Source: Acetobacter fallax
Lineage (GTDB): Bacteria > Pseudomonadota > Alphaproteobacteria > Acetobacterales > Acetobacteraceae
Reading direction: 5' to 3'
NCBI RefSeq assembly: GCF_011516735.1
Contig: NZ_WOSX01000016.1
Location: 1-64,000, forward strand
DNA: 64,000 nucleotides
Positions 1 to 8,101 of the stretch are shown here, piece by piece. A program made the position numbers and the translations under genes. The first letter of the stretch is position 1. Each line of letters starts with the position of its first letter. Under the pieces are notes generated by a model. It did not search any database. It was not told the origin of the DNA and was given only the letters and a program-made list of their open reading frames with translations.

Positions 1-2
1 AC

Positions 3-95
3 GCAGTCAGTTCAACCATCGGCGAACTCCTGCGCAGCTACACTCCCAGCGAATGCGCCAACTACTTCACCAACTCAGGATATGGACCAACATAA
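3..95 (+). pseudogene. IS630-family transposase, C-terminal end (5' part outside the window)
   Basis: The frame opening at base 3 reads into a TAA at 93-95 and gives a 30-residue tail ending LLRSYTPSECANYFTNSGY. This is the characteristic C-terminus of IS630-family DDE transposases, in which a Ser-x-Glu-Cys-x-Asn-Tyr-Phe block precedes the stop. The rest of the gene lies left of the window, so it may be intact there. The 15 bases between the stop and the CRISPR repeat at 111 end in TA, the dinucleotide that IS630 elements duplicate on insertion. The element's right end is therefore probably at or next to base 110. Confidence 0.8.
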
Positions 96-110
96 AATCA
101 TCACGCTCTA

Positions 111-261
111 GTGTTCCCCGCCTGCGCGGGGATGAGCCGCCCGAGGGTCGGCCGTCCCACCATGCGTTTGGGTGTTCCCCGCCTGCGCGGGGATGAGCCG
201 GCTGTTGGTGATGCCCGTAGCGTCAATATAGAGTGTTCCCCGCCTGCGCGGGGATGAACCT
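111..261 (+). CRISPR. Short type I-E-like CRISPR array: 3 repeats, 2 spacers
   Basis: A 29-bp repeat beginning GTGTTCCCCGCCTGCGCGGG occurs at 111-139, 172-200 and 233-261. The two spacers, at 140-171 and 201-232, are both exactly 32 bp. Repeat and spacer sizes and the palindromic CCCCGC...GCGGGG core are typical of type I-E. The third repeat has diverged at its 3' end (GATGAACCT for GATGAGCCG), as expected for the leader-distal terminal repeat, so the leader should be to the left. No cas gene and no AT-rich leader lie in the window; an IS630 end occupies the place where the leader would be. The array is a remnant or has been cut off from its leader. Confidence 0.9.
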
Positions 262-479
262 GTGATCTTGCGGCAGGATGTCGGAATGAAGCAGCCTGCT
301 TTCTGAGCATTGGTGCGTCATTCCGTCGTCATTGGGGGGTGCAGGCTGTTTTTAGGGTGGGGATATCAAGAACTTCCAGTTCTCTGCTTCATCACCTGTA
401 GCACACCAGTCTTTTCAACGAGACAGCAATCACAAATCGAAACGACTGACCATTATAAAGACGATGAGCACATGGTCCC

Positions 480-735
480 AACGGATCCATGATCCCGCCC
501 TATCGGGTGCACCCGTGGCGACCTGTCCGCCTGCATCTGACGGCAGGCCAGGTCAGCGATGACAAGGGAGCCGAAGTGGCTTCCTGCTGATCTGCCCGGG
601 GAGACCACCGAACTCATCGGCGACTGCGGATATAACAGCAACAGGATCCGGAACTCCCTTGCTGATCAGGGTGTCGAACCCTGTATCCCCCTCCTCGCAA
701 AACAGAAAAGCCTCAGTCACAGGCGCCAGAAACAG
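480..735 (+). pseudogene. IS5-family transposase remnant (frameshifted)
   Basis: Two overlapping plus-strand frames together match the central part of an IS5-family (IS427-like) transposase. The first reads RPVRLHLTAGQVSDDKGAEVA and then stops. After a frame change the second continues with LPADLPGETTELIGDCGY, then NSNRIRNSLADQGVEPCIP. The N-terminal DDE region and the usual C-terminal end (KQRHRIENMF...) are missing. It is non-functional and marks an old insertion at the edge of the conserved operon that follows. Confidence 0.75.
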
Positions 736-795
736 CCTGACCATAACGGATACTTCGCCCCCCGGAATACACTCTCCGGGGAAAGTGAACCGCCC

Positions 796-1782
796 TTACC
801 GATCCGTCAGCCGGAACTCGATCCGACGGTTCCGGGCAAAATCCGCCACTGAAGTCCCGCTCGTCAGCGGCTGATAATCCGCAAACCCTGTCGCCGCGAG
901 ATGCTTCGGATCAACCCCCTCGGCAATCAGCAGCTTCACCACCGTAATCGCCCGCGCCGAAGACAGCTCCCAGTTGCTCGGAAACGCCGTATGAATCGGC
1001 TGCCGGTCCGCATGACCGTCCACCCGCAAAATCCACGGCACATCGACAGGAATCTGCGACGAGACCTGCCGGAACGTCTTCGCCAGCGTCCTGATCTCCG
1101 TCACGCCCTGCGGCGTAAGGTCCGCACTGCCCACAGGGAACAGAACCTCGCTCTGAAAGACAAAGCGGTCACCAACAATCTGAACGCCCTTCTGATCCTT
1201 CAGCACATCCCGCAGGCGACCAAAAAACTCAGACCGGTAACGCTTCAGCTGCTCCACCTTATCCGCCAGCGCGATGTTCAGCCGGTTGCCCAGATCGGCG
1301 ATTTTCGCATCCCGATCCATCATGTCCTTCTTCGAGACATCCAGCGCCTGCGCAATCGCGGTCAGCTGCGCATTCAGCGCCGAAAGCTGATCGTTCAGCG
1401 CCAGGACCTTCTGCTCAGCCGTCTGATCCAGCTCATTCGCATGCTGCGTCGCCACCTGCGCCTGCGAAAGCTGACTGCCCAGCGCCGCCGCAGCAGCCGT
1501 ATCCTTGTCATGCTGCGCCGTCAGCACCGCCAGATTGCCGCGCAGATCCTTCGTCAGCCCACGCTCCAGAGCCAGCATCCGCGTCAGCTCCGCCGCCTGC
1601 ACCTGCAGTCTGTCCAGCACATGCGTGCGCTTGTTCAGCGCCACGGACAGAAACGCCTGCCCGAGCACAAACACCAGCAGCACAAAAATCACCACCATCA
1701 GCAGGGTGGAGAGCGCATCGACATAGCCCGGCCAGGCATTCAGCCCGGCATGACTGGTCCGTCCCCGACGTCCCGGGCGCAT
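796..1782 (-). CDS. MotB-like inner-membrane protein with C-terminal OmpA-like peptidoglycan-binding domain
   Basis: The protein has 328 residues. One N-terminal membrane segment (about residues 19-47) carries an Asp at about position 22 (GYVDALSTLL), placed like the proton-binding Asp of MotB, ExbD and TolR. A long Ala/Gln/Leu-rich coiled coil (about 50-190) follows. The C-terminal OmpA/MotB domain contains VDGHADRQPI and ends in NRRIEFRLTD, the usual peptidoglycan-contact motifs. It begins 12 bp after the MotA-like gene at 1795-2850, so the two probably form a stator-like proton-channel pair anchored to the wall. No flagellar genes are nearby. In Alphaproteobacteria such pairs occur outside flagellar loci and their task is poorly defined; an envelope-energising role is inferred. 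Confidence 0.8.
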   Translation of the reverse strand: MRPGRRGRTSHAGLNAWPGYVDALSTLLMVVIFVLLVFVLGQAFLSVALNKRTHVLDRLQVQAAELTRMLALERGLTKDLRGNLAVLTAQHDKDTAAAAALGSQLSQAQVATQHANELDQTAEQKVLALNDQLSALNAQLTAIAQALDVSKKDMMDRDAKIADLGNRLNIALADKVEQLKRYRSEFFGRLRDVLKDQKGVQIVGDRFVFQSEVLFPVGSADLTPQGVTEIRTLAKTFRQVSSQIPVDVPWILRVDGHADRQPIHTAFPSNWELSSARAITVVKLLIAEGVDPKHLAATGFADYQPLTSGTSVADFARNRRIEFRLTDR

Positions 1783-1794
1783 CGCCGCCGCCTC

Positions 1795-2850
1795 CTAGCG
1801 CGGGTTCTGCTCGTTCGCCGCGGCAACCGTCCGGGCGACGAGACGAAGATCACTGCGAATGTCAGCCAGACTCTGCTGCCGCCCGCGCTCACTCTCAGAG
1901 ATCAGCTGTGTCAGAAGCGCTTCGATGTTCCGCATATGCGCCTGCGTCTGACGGGAGTCCTCGCTCTCATGTCCTCCGGTCAGCGTCCCGAGATGCGAGC
2001 TCAGCCGCGTCAGTACCTGCGTCTGCTGTGCCCGCTGTTCCTCGCTGGCCCGAAGCACGGTCTGCAATGTCTCAAGATTTTCCGCCGTCTGCTCAAGCAG
2101 CGCCTGCACATAGGCCGGAATGTTCCCGTCGCCCTCCGTGTTTCCCATCGTCGAGGAGAACCGCGTCAGACTGGCCAGCCATTCTTCCAGATCATTGAAA
2201 AACCGGTTCTGCGCCTGCCCCGCCATCAGATCGAGAAAGCCCAGAATCAGCGCGCTTGCCAGACCGAACAGAGAGCCTGAAAACGCCGTGCCCATGCCGT
2301 GCAGCGGTTTCGCCAGCCCGGCCTTGAGCTGATCGAACATCACAGCAATGTCGCCATCCCCGACCGACATGCCCGCAATCACATCAGCAATCGCGCCCAC
2401 CGTCAGCAACAGCCCGTAGAACGTGCCCAGAAGCCCGAGGAAGATCAGCAGGCTGGTCAGATAGCGCGAGACCTCGCGCCCCTCTTCAAGTCGCCCCGAA
2501 AGACTGTCCAGAAGCGACTGCATGGCCGGTGTCGACAGCGCAATCCGATTCCGGCCCGACTGGGCCGCCATCGCGGTCGCAACCGCCGTCAGCATCTTCG
2601 GGGGCTCGGGTTGCGCGAGAGTGTTGCGATTCTGGCGAACAGTCTCCACCCAGTTCACTTCTGGCCGGAGCCGCAGAACCAGACGGATGTTCCACGCGAT
2701 CCCGATGCCGAGAATCACCAGAATCAGCCCGTCCAGCGCGGGGTTGTTGAAGAAGGCAGCATAGAGCGGCTTCCACAGGAGGACCGCCACAACGGCGACG
2801 CATCCGAGGAACGCGACCATCCGCAGGAGATAGATCGTGGGTTTTGTCAT
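1795..2850 (-). CDS. MotA/TolQ/ExbB-type proton channel protein
   Basis: The protein has 351 residues. Two N-terminal hydrophobic segments (about residues 9-34 and 39-61) are followed by a cytoplasmic stretch and two more membrane helices. One reads SRYLTSLLIFLGLLGTFYGL, and the other is FSGSLFGLASALILGFLDLM; both are typical of the MotA/TolQ/ExbB channel domain. The C-terminal third is hydrophilic and predicted to be helical, with many Gln and Glu residues. It lies between the OmpA-like gene (33 bp upstream) and the MotB-like gene (12 bp downstream), so the three are probably one transcript. The expected function is the proton-conducting partner of the downstream MotB-like protein. What it energises cannot be read from the sequence. 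Confidence 0.8.
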   Translation of the reverse strand: MTKPTIYLLRMVAFLGCVAVVAVLLWKPLYAAFFNNPALDGLILVILGIGIAWNIRLVLRLRPEVNWVETVRQNRNTLAQPEPPKMLTAVATAMAAQSGRNRIALSTPAMQSLLDSLSGRLEEGREVSRYLTSLLIFLGLLGTFYGLLLTVGAIADVIAGMSVGDGDIAVMFDQLKAGLAKPLHGMGTAFSGSLFGLASALILGFLDLMAGQAQNRFFNDLEEWLASLTRFSSTMGNTEGDGNIPAYVQALLEQTAENLETLQTVLRASEEQRAQQTQVLTRLSSHLGTLTGGHESEDSRQTQAHMRNIEALLTQLISESERGRQQSLADIRSDLRLVARTVAAANEQNPR

Positions 2851-2883
2851 CGAATGCCTCAGGGCAGGAGAATCAGGAAACCG

Positions 2884-3726
2884 TTACGGTACCGCGTCAG
2901 ACCGCCTGATGTCCACACGATCCGCAGGAAGCTCAATGCCAGTCTTCGAGGGTGACCCGATGACGCGCACATAAATCCGCGTCGAAGGGATGCCTGCGTT
3001 CATCAGAACCGCCCGCACCACAAGACCACGACTGAGTGACATCCGCCTCGGTCGGGACGGATCATTCACAGGCCCGCTGGCCGTCGAATCCACAAGCGCC
3101 CGTGTCTCCGGCCGCTCTTTCAGTGCCTGAGCCACAGCCAGAATCGCGGCGCGTGTCTCGGTGTTCAGTTTGACGGAATCGGGCGCGAACGTAATCCGCA
3201 TCCCGCCTTCAACGGGCACAGCATTCCCGACAGCGTCTTTCTCCGCCGGCGGATCGGCGGGCATCGGAAAAGGATGCAGCTCAACCGGCACAGACGGTGG
3301 CGTCAGAACAGGCAGCGGCGGAGGCGCCAGGGGAATGGTTGCCGGAGGAGGCGGCTTTCCCGGGGCGGACTCCGATCGTGCGCCGGAAACCCTGCTCCCC
3401 TGCGCTGCGCCGGTTCCGCCAGCCGGCGCAGCAGTCTCTGCCTTCCTGGCTGAGGTGGCTGCGGGTTCCGGATGGCTATGACGGGTCGTCTCCGCCCCGC
3501 CATTGCCGTGCCGCCGTGTTGCCTCCCGGCTCTGGCTGCGCTCCGGAGCCGCCGGCTTTTTCACGGGCGCAATCGAATCAAGCGCGCTCGTATCCGTCGT
3601 GACCTGAGCCGTGGCCTCAGTGACAGAGAGCATGATCAGGAGCGCACCAGCGCCGGACAGACACGCTGCCAGCCGTATCCGGCGAGAAAATCTGCGGTCT
3701 GAGAAGGTCATGGATAACAACGACAT
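2884..3726 (-). CDS. Exported OmpA-like domain protein with Pro/Ala-rich linker
   Basis: The chosen ATG at 3726 has an AGGG about ten bases upstream and gives 280 residues; in-frame starts at 3762 and 3711 are also possible. A basic n-region (RRFSRRIR) and hydrophobic core ending near TEATAQ form a Sec signal peptide. The next 110 residues are low-complexity Pro/Ala/Ser/Arg. The C-terminal part (GMRITFAPDSVKLNTETRA) is a divergent OmpA-like fold with SRPRRMSLSRGLVVRAVLMN in the place of the usual peptidoglycan-binding motif. It is the first gene of the MotA/MotB-like set and probably a periplasmic or outer-envelope partner. The functional assignment is by context only. Confidence 0.65.
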   Translation of the reverse strand: MSLLSMTFSDRRFSRRIRLAACLSGAGALLIMLSVTEATAQVTTDTSALDSIAPVKKPAAPERSQSREATRRHGNGGAETTRHSHPEPAATSARKAETAAPAGGTGAAQGSRVSGARSESAPGKPPPPATIPLAPPPLPVLTPPSVPVELHPFPMPADPPAEKDAVGNAVPVEGGMRITFAPDSVKLNTETRAAILAVAQALKERPETRALVDSTASGPVNDPSRPRRMSLSRGLVVRAVLMNAGIPSTRIYVRVIGSPSKTGIELPADRVDIRRSDAVP

Positions 3727-3849
3727 GGATGCGAACCCTAAGGCAGATTGCACCGGCTGCAAAAAACTGGCCGCCGGACAGCCGGGACAACCTGCCCGCG
3801 ACAGTTCGGAATCGCACCGGAAAGCCGCGACCGGGCATAACCGAAAAGC

Positions 3850-4686
3850 TCAGGCCTTCGCAGTCAGACTGTCCGCGACGATCTCACGCAGCTTGCCGTG
3901 CAGATGCGTATTGCCCGCCACAATCATGACGTCGTCAGGAAGATCATTGAGATCCGTCCCGTCAGGCGCGGTGCAGTATCCACCAGCCTCACGAACCAGA
4001 AGAGCACCCGCTGCACAGTCCCAGGGGCGGATGCCAAATTCCCAGTAGCCCTCATACCGTCCGGCCGCCACCCAGGCGAGATCCAGCGCCGCCGCCCCAA
4101 ACCGGCGAATACCCGCCACCTGCGGCATCAGCGTGCCCATCGCGCGGGCGAAAGGGAGGCGCAGCCGGGCCGGGACTTTCGCAAAGGGAATCCCCGTCGC
4201 AAACAGCGATTCCAGCATCTCGCGCCGGGCCGAAACCCGCATCCGGCGGTCATTCAGAAACGCGCCCACGCCTTTCTCGGCCCAGAACATCTCTCCGCCG
4301 GCAGGGTTGTAAACCAGCCCCGCCACAATCTCGACGGAACCGTTCTCATGCCGGCGCTGAAGACCGATCGAGATCGCCCAGTGCGGCAGGCCATGCAGGA
4401 AGTTGGTCGTTCCATCCAGCGGATCGACAATCCAGCGCCACGTCCAGTTGTCGCCGCCGCTCTCGCCGGATTCCTCCATCAGAAACGCATAGCCCGGGCG
4501 CGCCCGTTCCAGTTCCTCGCGAATGGTCCGCTCAGCGCGAATATCCGCCTGAGAGACAAAATCGCCCGGTCCTTTGATGCTGACCTGAAGCTGCTCGACT
4601 TCATTGAAATCACGCAGAAGACGCCGCGCCGCCTTTTCAGCGGCAGCCTGCATCACGGTCATCACGGGAGAAAGGCGCATTGCCAC
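3850..4686 (-). CDS. suhB: Inositol-1-monophosphatase family protein
   Basis: The protein has 278 residues, normal for the family. It hydrolyses myo-inositol phosphates or related sugar phosphates; SuhB of enterobacteria also binds RNA polymerase to help rRNA synthesis. The Mg-binding motif WIVDPLDGTTNFLHG is at about residues 84-98, an upstream metal-ligand Glu lies in MEESGES, and the C-terminal ligand motif is PWDCAAGALLVREAGG. The start is a GTG with AGGAC nine bases upstream; an ATG lies two codons later. It lies 86 bp downstream of efp on the same strand, and this suhB-efp-MotAB-like grouping looks like conserved core synteny. Confidence 0.92.
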   Translation of the reverse strand: MAMRLSPVMTVMQAAAEKAARRLLRDFNEVEQLQVSIKGPGDFVSQADIRAERTIREELERARPGYAFLMEESGESGGDNWTWRWIVDPLDGTTNFLHGLPHWAISIGLQRRHENGSVEIVAGLVYNPAGGEMFWAEKGVGAFLNDRRMRVSARREMLESLFATGIPFAKVPARLRLPFARAMGTLMPQVAGIRRFGAAALDLAWVAAGRYEGYWEFGIRPWDCAAGALLVREAGGYCTAPDGTDLNDLPDDVMIVAGNTHLHGKLREIVADSLTAKA

Positions 4687-4772
4687 GGTGTTTTTGTCCT
4701 GAAATTAAGGTCTGGATCAGATGCAGCCGGGCTGATCGGCGCCCGGCAACATGCTCATGCGTCCCGTCCGGA

Positions 4773-5339
4773 TCAGGACTTCGCGCGCTCAACATAGCTG
4801 GCATCGTCCGTGCGAACGACAACACTCTCGCCCGCTTCAATGAACGGCGGAACCATCGTCTTGACGCCGTTCGAAAGAATGGCCGGCTTGTAGGACGAAC
4901 TCGCGGTCTGCCCCTTCACCACCGGATCAGCCTCGATGATTTCAAGCGTCACATGCGGCGGAAGCGTCACGGCAACCGGATCGCCTTCCACAAGATTGAC
5001 GTTCAGAACCATGTTGTCCTGCAGGAACGGTGCCTGATCGCCGAGCAGATCTACCGGGATCATGAACTGCTCAAACGTCTCCGGATCCATCAGCACAAGC
5101 GTTTCACCATCGGAATAGGAATAGTTGTATTCCTTGTCTTCCGTGATCAGCCGCTCAACCGTATCGGCCGTGCGCCACCGCTCGTTGGTCTTGTTGCCGG
5201 TCTTCAGATCACGCATCTCGACCTGAATGAACGCACCGCCCTTGCCCGGGGTGATGATCTGCTGCTTGAGGACCGTCCAGCGACGGCCATCATGTTCGAT
5301 GACCTGTCCGGCGCGGATCAGGTTCGCCTGTTGTTTCAT
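4773..5339 (-). CDS. efp: Translation elongation factor P
   Basis: The protein has 188 residues and three beta-barrel domains. EF-P binds ribosomes stalled at polyproline and stimulates peptide bond formation. Lys33 in the loop ITPGKGGAF is the residue that EpmA beta-lysylates in species with that pathway. The C-terminal domain contains the usual TAS/PAILSNGVKTMVPPFI block. An AGGGA lies eight bases before the ATG. EF-P is likely to matter in this genome because proteins such as the TonB encoded at 19 kb contain runs of up to twelve prolines. Confidence 0.96.
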   Translation of the reverse strand: MKQQANLIRAGQVIEHDGRRWTVLKQQIITPGKGGAFIQVEMRDLKTGNKTNERWRTADTVERLITEDKEYNYSYSDGETLVLMDPETFEQFMIPVDLLGDQAPFLQDNMVLNVNLVEGDPVAVTLPPHVTLEIIEADPVVKGQTASSSYKPAILSNGVKTMVPPFIEAGESVVVRTDDASYVERAKS

Positions 5340-5657
5340 AACGTGTCCCTGGAAGAGGAATGCTGGGGATCAGAGGCGGGCTTCTACCGCCCGAAGGCGC
5401 GAAGAGCAAGGCTGACCGGCAATCGATCGCGAAAGCAGCAGCAGAAACGACGCATGCGGGGACACCTGCAAACCACAGTAAAAGTGCCGGGCAGGGAGCA
5501 CGACACCCCCCTCATTTCTCCCTGCAAAACAATAAACCCGCCTCCATGCCCCGATCGGCCTTTGGCGCTGGCGCTCCGTTATGATAAGTCCCGCGCCTGT
5601 TTCACCGGCCTTCCACAGGTATGGCCACCTCTGGCCCGGAACAGGCCTCCGGAGTGC
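5340..5657. other. Intergenic region between divergent efp and hisG
   Basis: These 318 bases separate two divergent genes and must hold both promoters. An AGGGA Shine-Dalgarno for efp lies at its left edge and a GGAG for hisG at its right edge (5651-5654). I see no clear -35/-10 pair, riboswitch, histidine leader peptide or terminator. The frames open across it have no recognisable product. Confidence 0.5.
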
Positions 5658-6413
5658 ATGATGACCGCGGACCGCAATTCAGATCTGGCCCTGCGCGAAG
5701 CCGCTGACACGGCAGCATCGCCTCTGACGAGCGAAGCCCCCTCGCGTCATCACGGGATGGAGAGCCGGCCCCTGGTCCTCGCCCTCCCGAAGGGCCGTAT
5801 CCTCAAAGGCGCCGCACCGCTGCTGGCCCGTGCCGGGATTGTTCCCGATGCTGACTGCCTCGATGAAAGCAGCAGAAGACTGCGGTTCGGAACCAGCGAC
5901 CCGTTGCTGGACGTGGTCCGCGTCCGCTCCTTCGACGTCGCGACCTTCGTCGCCCAGGGGGGCGCCCAGCTCGGTATCTGCGGCGCCGACGTCATGATGG
6001 AGTTCGATTATCCTGAACTCTACGCACCGCTCGACCTCGGAATCGGCAGCTGCCGCGTCTCGGTCGCACGTCCGGTAAGTGATGATCCGAATGAAGACTG
6101 GCGGCGTTACTCGGCCTTGCGGGTGGCAACGAAATACCCGGCAATCACCCGCCGGCATTTCGCGACACGCGGCATCAACGCCGATATCGTCCATCTGCAC
6201 GGTGCGATGGAACTGGCCCCGATGCTCGGTCTGTCACGCCTGATCGTCGATCTCGTCGATACAGGATCGACCCTCCGCGCCAACGGCCTGCGGGAAGTCG
6301 AGACCATCGCCCATGTCACGAGTCGCCTCGTGGTGAATCGTACAGCACTGAAAACCCGGCCCGAGGCCATCTCAGGGCTGATCGCCCGCTTCCGAGCCGC
6401 TCTTGCGGGATGA
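5658..6413 (+). CDS. hisG: ATP phosphoribosyltransferase, short (HisZ-dependent) form
   Basis: HisG catalyses the first step of histidine synthesis, condensing ATP and PRPP. The catalytic core starts at about residue 34 with RPLVLALPKGRIL and contains GICGADVMMEF and the PRPP-loop region LIVDLVDTGSTLRANGL. There is no C-terminal ACT-like regulatory domain, so this is the short form that needs a HisZ subunit, not seen here. I chose the tandem ATG at 5658/5661 because GGAG lies just before it. A later ATG at 5757 would remove a poorly conserved 33-residue leader and give the usual length of about 218. hisD follows 48 bp later on the same strand. Confidence 0.93.
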   Translation: MMTADRNSDLALREAADTAASPLTSEAPSRHHGMESRPLVLALPKGRILKGAAPLLARAGIVPDADCLDESSRRLRFGTSDPLLDVVRVRSFDVATFVAQGGAQLGICGADVMMEFDYPELYAPLDLGIGSCRVSVARPVSDDPNEDWRRYSALRVATKYPAITRRHFATRGINADIVHLHGAMELAPMLGLSRLIVDLVDTGSTLRANGLREVETIAHVTSRLVVNRTALKTRPEAISGLIARFRAALAG

Positions 6414-6461
6414 GGGCCAGAGCCCTCCGGGGCGTCTGATCCGTGAGTGAGAACTGAAGTC

Positions 6462-7766
6462 ATGAAACGTCTGGACACCGGCTCTGCAGAATTTGAAGCC
6501 GAATTTTCCTCTCTTCTGAACACCCGCGAAACCGAAAGCGCCCGGGTTGACGCCCCCGTCAGCGCCATCCTCGCCGCCGTCCGGGAAAAAGGCGACGAAG
6601 CCGTCTGCGACTACACGGCCCGCTTTGACCGCCTCGAACTGACACCCGGCCACATGCGCATCACCGGCGAGGAAATCACCGCCGCCGTGGCAAAAGTGCC
6701 GGCGGAACAGCTCGAAGCCCTCAACTTCGCCGCCTCCCGGATCGAACGCTTCCATCGCGCCCAGCTTCCTCAGGATATGAGCTTCACCGACGAGGACGGG
6801 CTGACCCTTGGCCAGCGCTGGACCGCGCTCGATGCCGTCGGTCTCTACGTGCCAGGCGGTAAGGCCGCCTATCCGTCCTCCGTTCTGATGAATGCCCTTC
6901 CGGCCCGCGTGGCAGGCGTGCCGCGTCTCGCCATGTGCGTGCCAACCCCCGGCGGCGTCCTCAGTCCGCTCGTCCTCGCAGCAGCAGAACGGGCCGGAGT
7001 CGACGAAATCTACCGGATCGGTGGCGCTCAGGCCGTGGGCGCACTGGCATTCGGAACAAAGACAATCGCTCCCGTGGACCGCATCGTCGGTCCGGGGAAT
7101 GCCTATGTCGCGGAGGCAAAACGCCAGGTCTTTGGACATGTCGGAATCGACAGCATCGCCGGCCCCTCGGAAGTCGTGGTGGTCGCGGATGCAAAAAACG
7201 ATCCTCGCCTTGTGGCCCTCGATCTGCTGGCCCAGGCCGAACATGACGAACTTGCCCAGTCGATCCTGATCACAAATGATACGGGCTTCGCGGACCGTGT
7301 TGCCGCCGCCGTCGAACACGAACTGAAAACACTTTCAAGAGCCGCGATCGCCAGTGCCAGCTGGCGGGATTTCGGCGCGGTCATCGTGGTCGCCGGATGG
7401 TCCGAAGCCGCGAGTCTCATCAACCGCATCGCCCCCGAGCATCTCGAAATCATGCTGGATGACCCCGCCGCCCTGTTTGCGCAGGTCCGGCATGCCGGCG
7501 CCGCTTTCCTCGGCCGTTTCTGCCCCGAAGCCGTGGGCGATTACGTCGGCGGCCCCAACCATGTCCTGCCGACATCGCGCACGGCGCGGTTCGCCTCAGG
7601 CCTCTCTGTCTATGACTTTCTCAAGCGCACGACCTTCATCGAAGGCGACCGGAAAGCATTGCAGCGCGTCGGGCCAGCAGGCGTCGTCCTCGCAAAGGCG
7701 GAAGGTCTCGAAGCCCACGCTCTCAGCATCTCGGCCAGGCTCGAAACCGGTCACGATACCGAATAA
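6462..7766 (+). CDS. hisD: Histidinol dehydrogenase
   Basis: The protein has 434 residues. This NAD- and Zn-dependent enzyme oxidises L-histidinol to histidine in two steps. Recognisable blocks are the VGLYVPGGKAAYPSSVLMN segment, the NAD-binding region VDRIVGPGNAYVAEAKR, IAGPSEVVVVAD, and the catalytic NRIAPEHLEI with its Glu-His pair. Zn ligands are expected in the QAEHDE and later His motifs. I took the ATG at 6462 rather than an in-frame GTG at 6447 because MKRLDTG is a normal HisD start. It forms an operon with hisG. Confidence 0.96.
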   Translation: MKRLDTGSAEFEAEFSSLLNTRETESARVDAPVSAILAAVREKGDEAVCDYTARFDRLELTPGHMRITGEEITAAVAKVPAEQLEALNFAASRIERFHRAQLPQDMSFTDEDGLTLGQRWTALDAVGLYVPGGKAAYPSSVLMNALPARVAGVPRLAMCVPTPGGVLSPLVLAAAERAGVDEIYRIGGAQAVGALAFGTKTIAPVDRIVGPGNAYVAEAKRQVFGHVGIDSIAGPSEVVVVADAKNDPRLVALDLLAQAEHDELAQSILITNDTGFADRVAAAVEHELKTLSRAAIASASWRDFGAVIVVAGWSEAASLINRIAPEHLEIMLDDPAALFAQVRHAGAAFLGRFCPEAVGDYVGGPNHVLPTSRTARFASGLSVYDFLKRTTFIEGDRKALQRVGPAGVVLAKAEGLEAHALSISARLETGHDTE

Positions 7767-7789
7767 AACCGCGCTTCAGGGCTTAAACC

Positions 7790-7817
7790 TTGACCGTAGC
7801 CGCCCGCGCTCTACATA
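7790..7817 (+). promoter_or_regulatory. Candidate sigma-70-type promoter upstream of infA
   Basis: A TTGACC hexamer at 7790-7795 is followed after 16 bases by TACATA at 7812-7817, about 60 bases before the infA start. It sits in the 111-bp gap after hisD and would let infA-maf-RNase G-yacG be transcribed separately from the his genes. The prediction is from sequence only. Confidence 0.4.
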
Positions 7818-7877
7818 TCGCCGCAGTATTTGCCCTATCAATTGCACGGATGAAGCACAGAATGGATAAAGCTTACC

Positions 7878-8096
7878 ATGTCTAAGGAAGACATGATCGA
7901 ATTCAGCGGGACCGTCACGGAACTGCTTCCCAACGCCATGTTTCGCGTCAAGCTGGACAATGAGCACATGATTCTCGCCCACACGAGCGGGAAAATGCGC
8001 AAAAATCGCATCCGCGTCCTTGCAGGTGACCGGGTGAGCGTTGAAATGACGCCGTACGACCTGACCAAGGGTCGCATCACCTTCCGGTTCAAGTAA
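7878..8096 (+). CDS. infA: Translation initiation factor IF-1
   Basis: The protein has 72 residues, the standard length, and is a single OB-fold S1-like domain. IF-1 binds the 30S A site during initiation with IF-2 and IF-3. The sequence is canonical: [19 protein letters not shown] at the start, [15 protein letters not shown] in the middle and [13 protein letters not shown] at the end. maf starts 5 bp after the stop, so the two are probably cotranscribed, an arrangement common in Alphaproteobacteria. Confidence 0.97.
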   Translation: MSKEDMIEFSGTVTELLPNAMFRVKLDNEHMILAHTSGKMRKNRIRVLAGDRVSVEMTPYDLTKGRITFRFK

Positions 8097-8101
8097 GCCA
8101 C

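Noticed and set aside
111-310. Minus-strand open frame across the CRISPR repeats
   Set aside because: It is the usual translation artefact of I-E repeats (RAGGEHS-type repeats in the product), not a protein.
755-785. Hairpin CCCCGGA...TCCGGGG after the MotB-like gene as a terminator
   Set aside because: No T run follows on the minus strand, and the stem overlaps IS debris. Too weak to list.
796-2850. MotA/MotB-like pair as ZorA/ZorB of a Zorya defence system
   Set aside because: No ZorC, ZorD or ZorE partner is nearby, the gene neighbourhood is core (suhB, efp), and composition matches the chromosome. It is better read as a housekeeping envelope system.
4680-5657. Long plus-strand frame running from 4680 into hisG, and other long frames opposite efp, gspD and mrcA
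   Set aside because: They are antisense shadows of high-GC genes with no family match. HisG similarity starts only after 5658.
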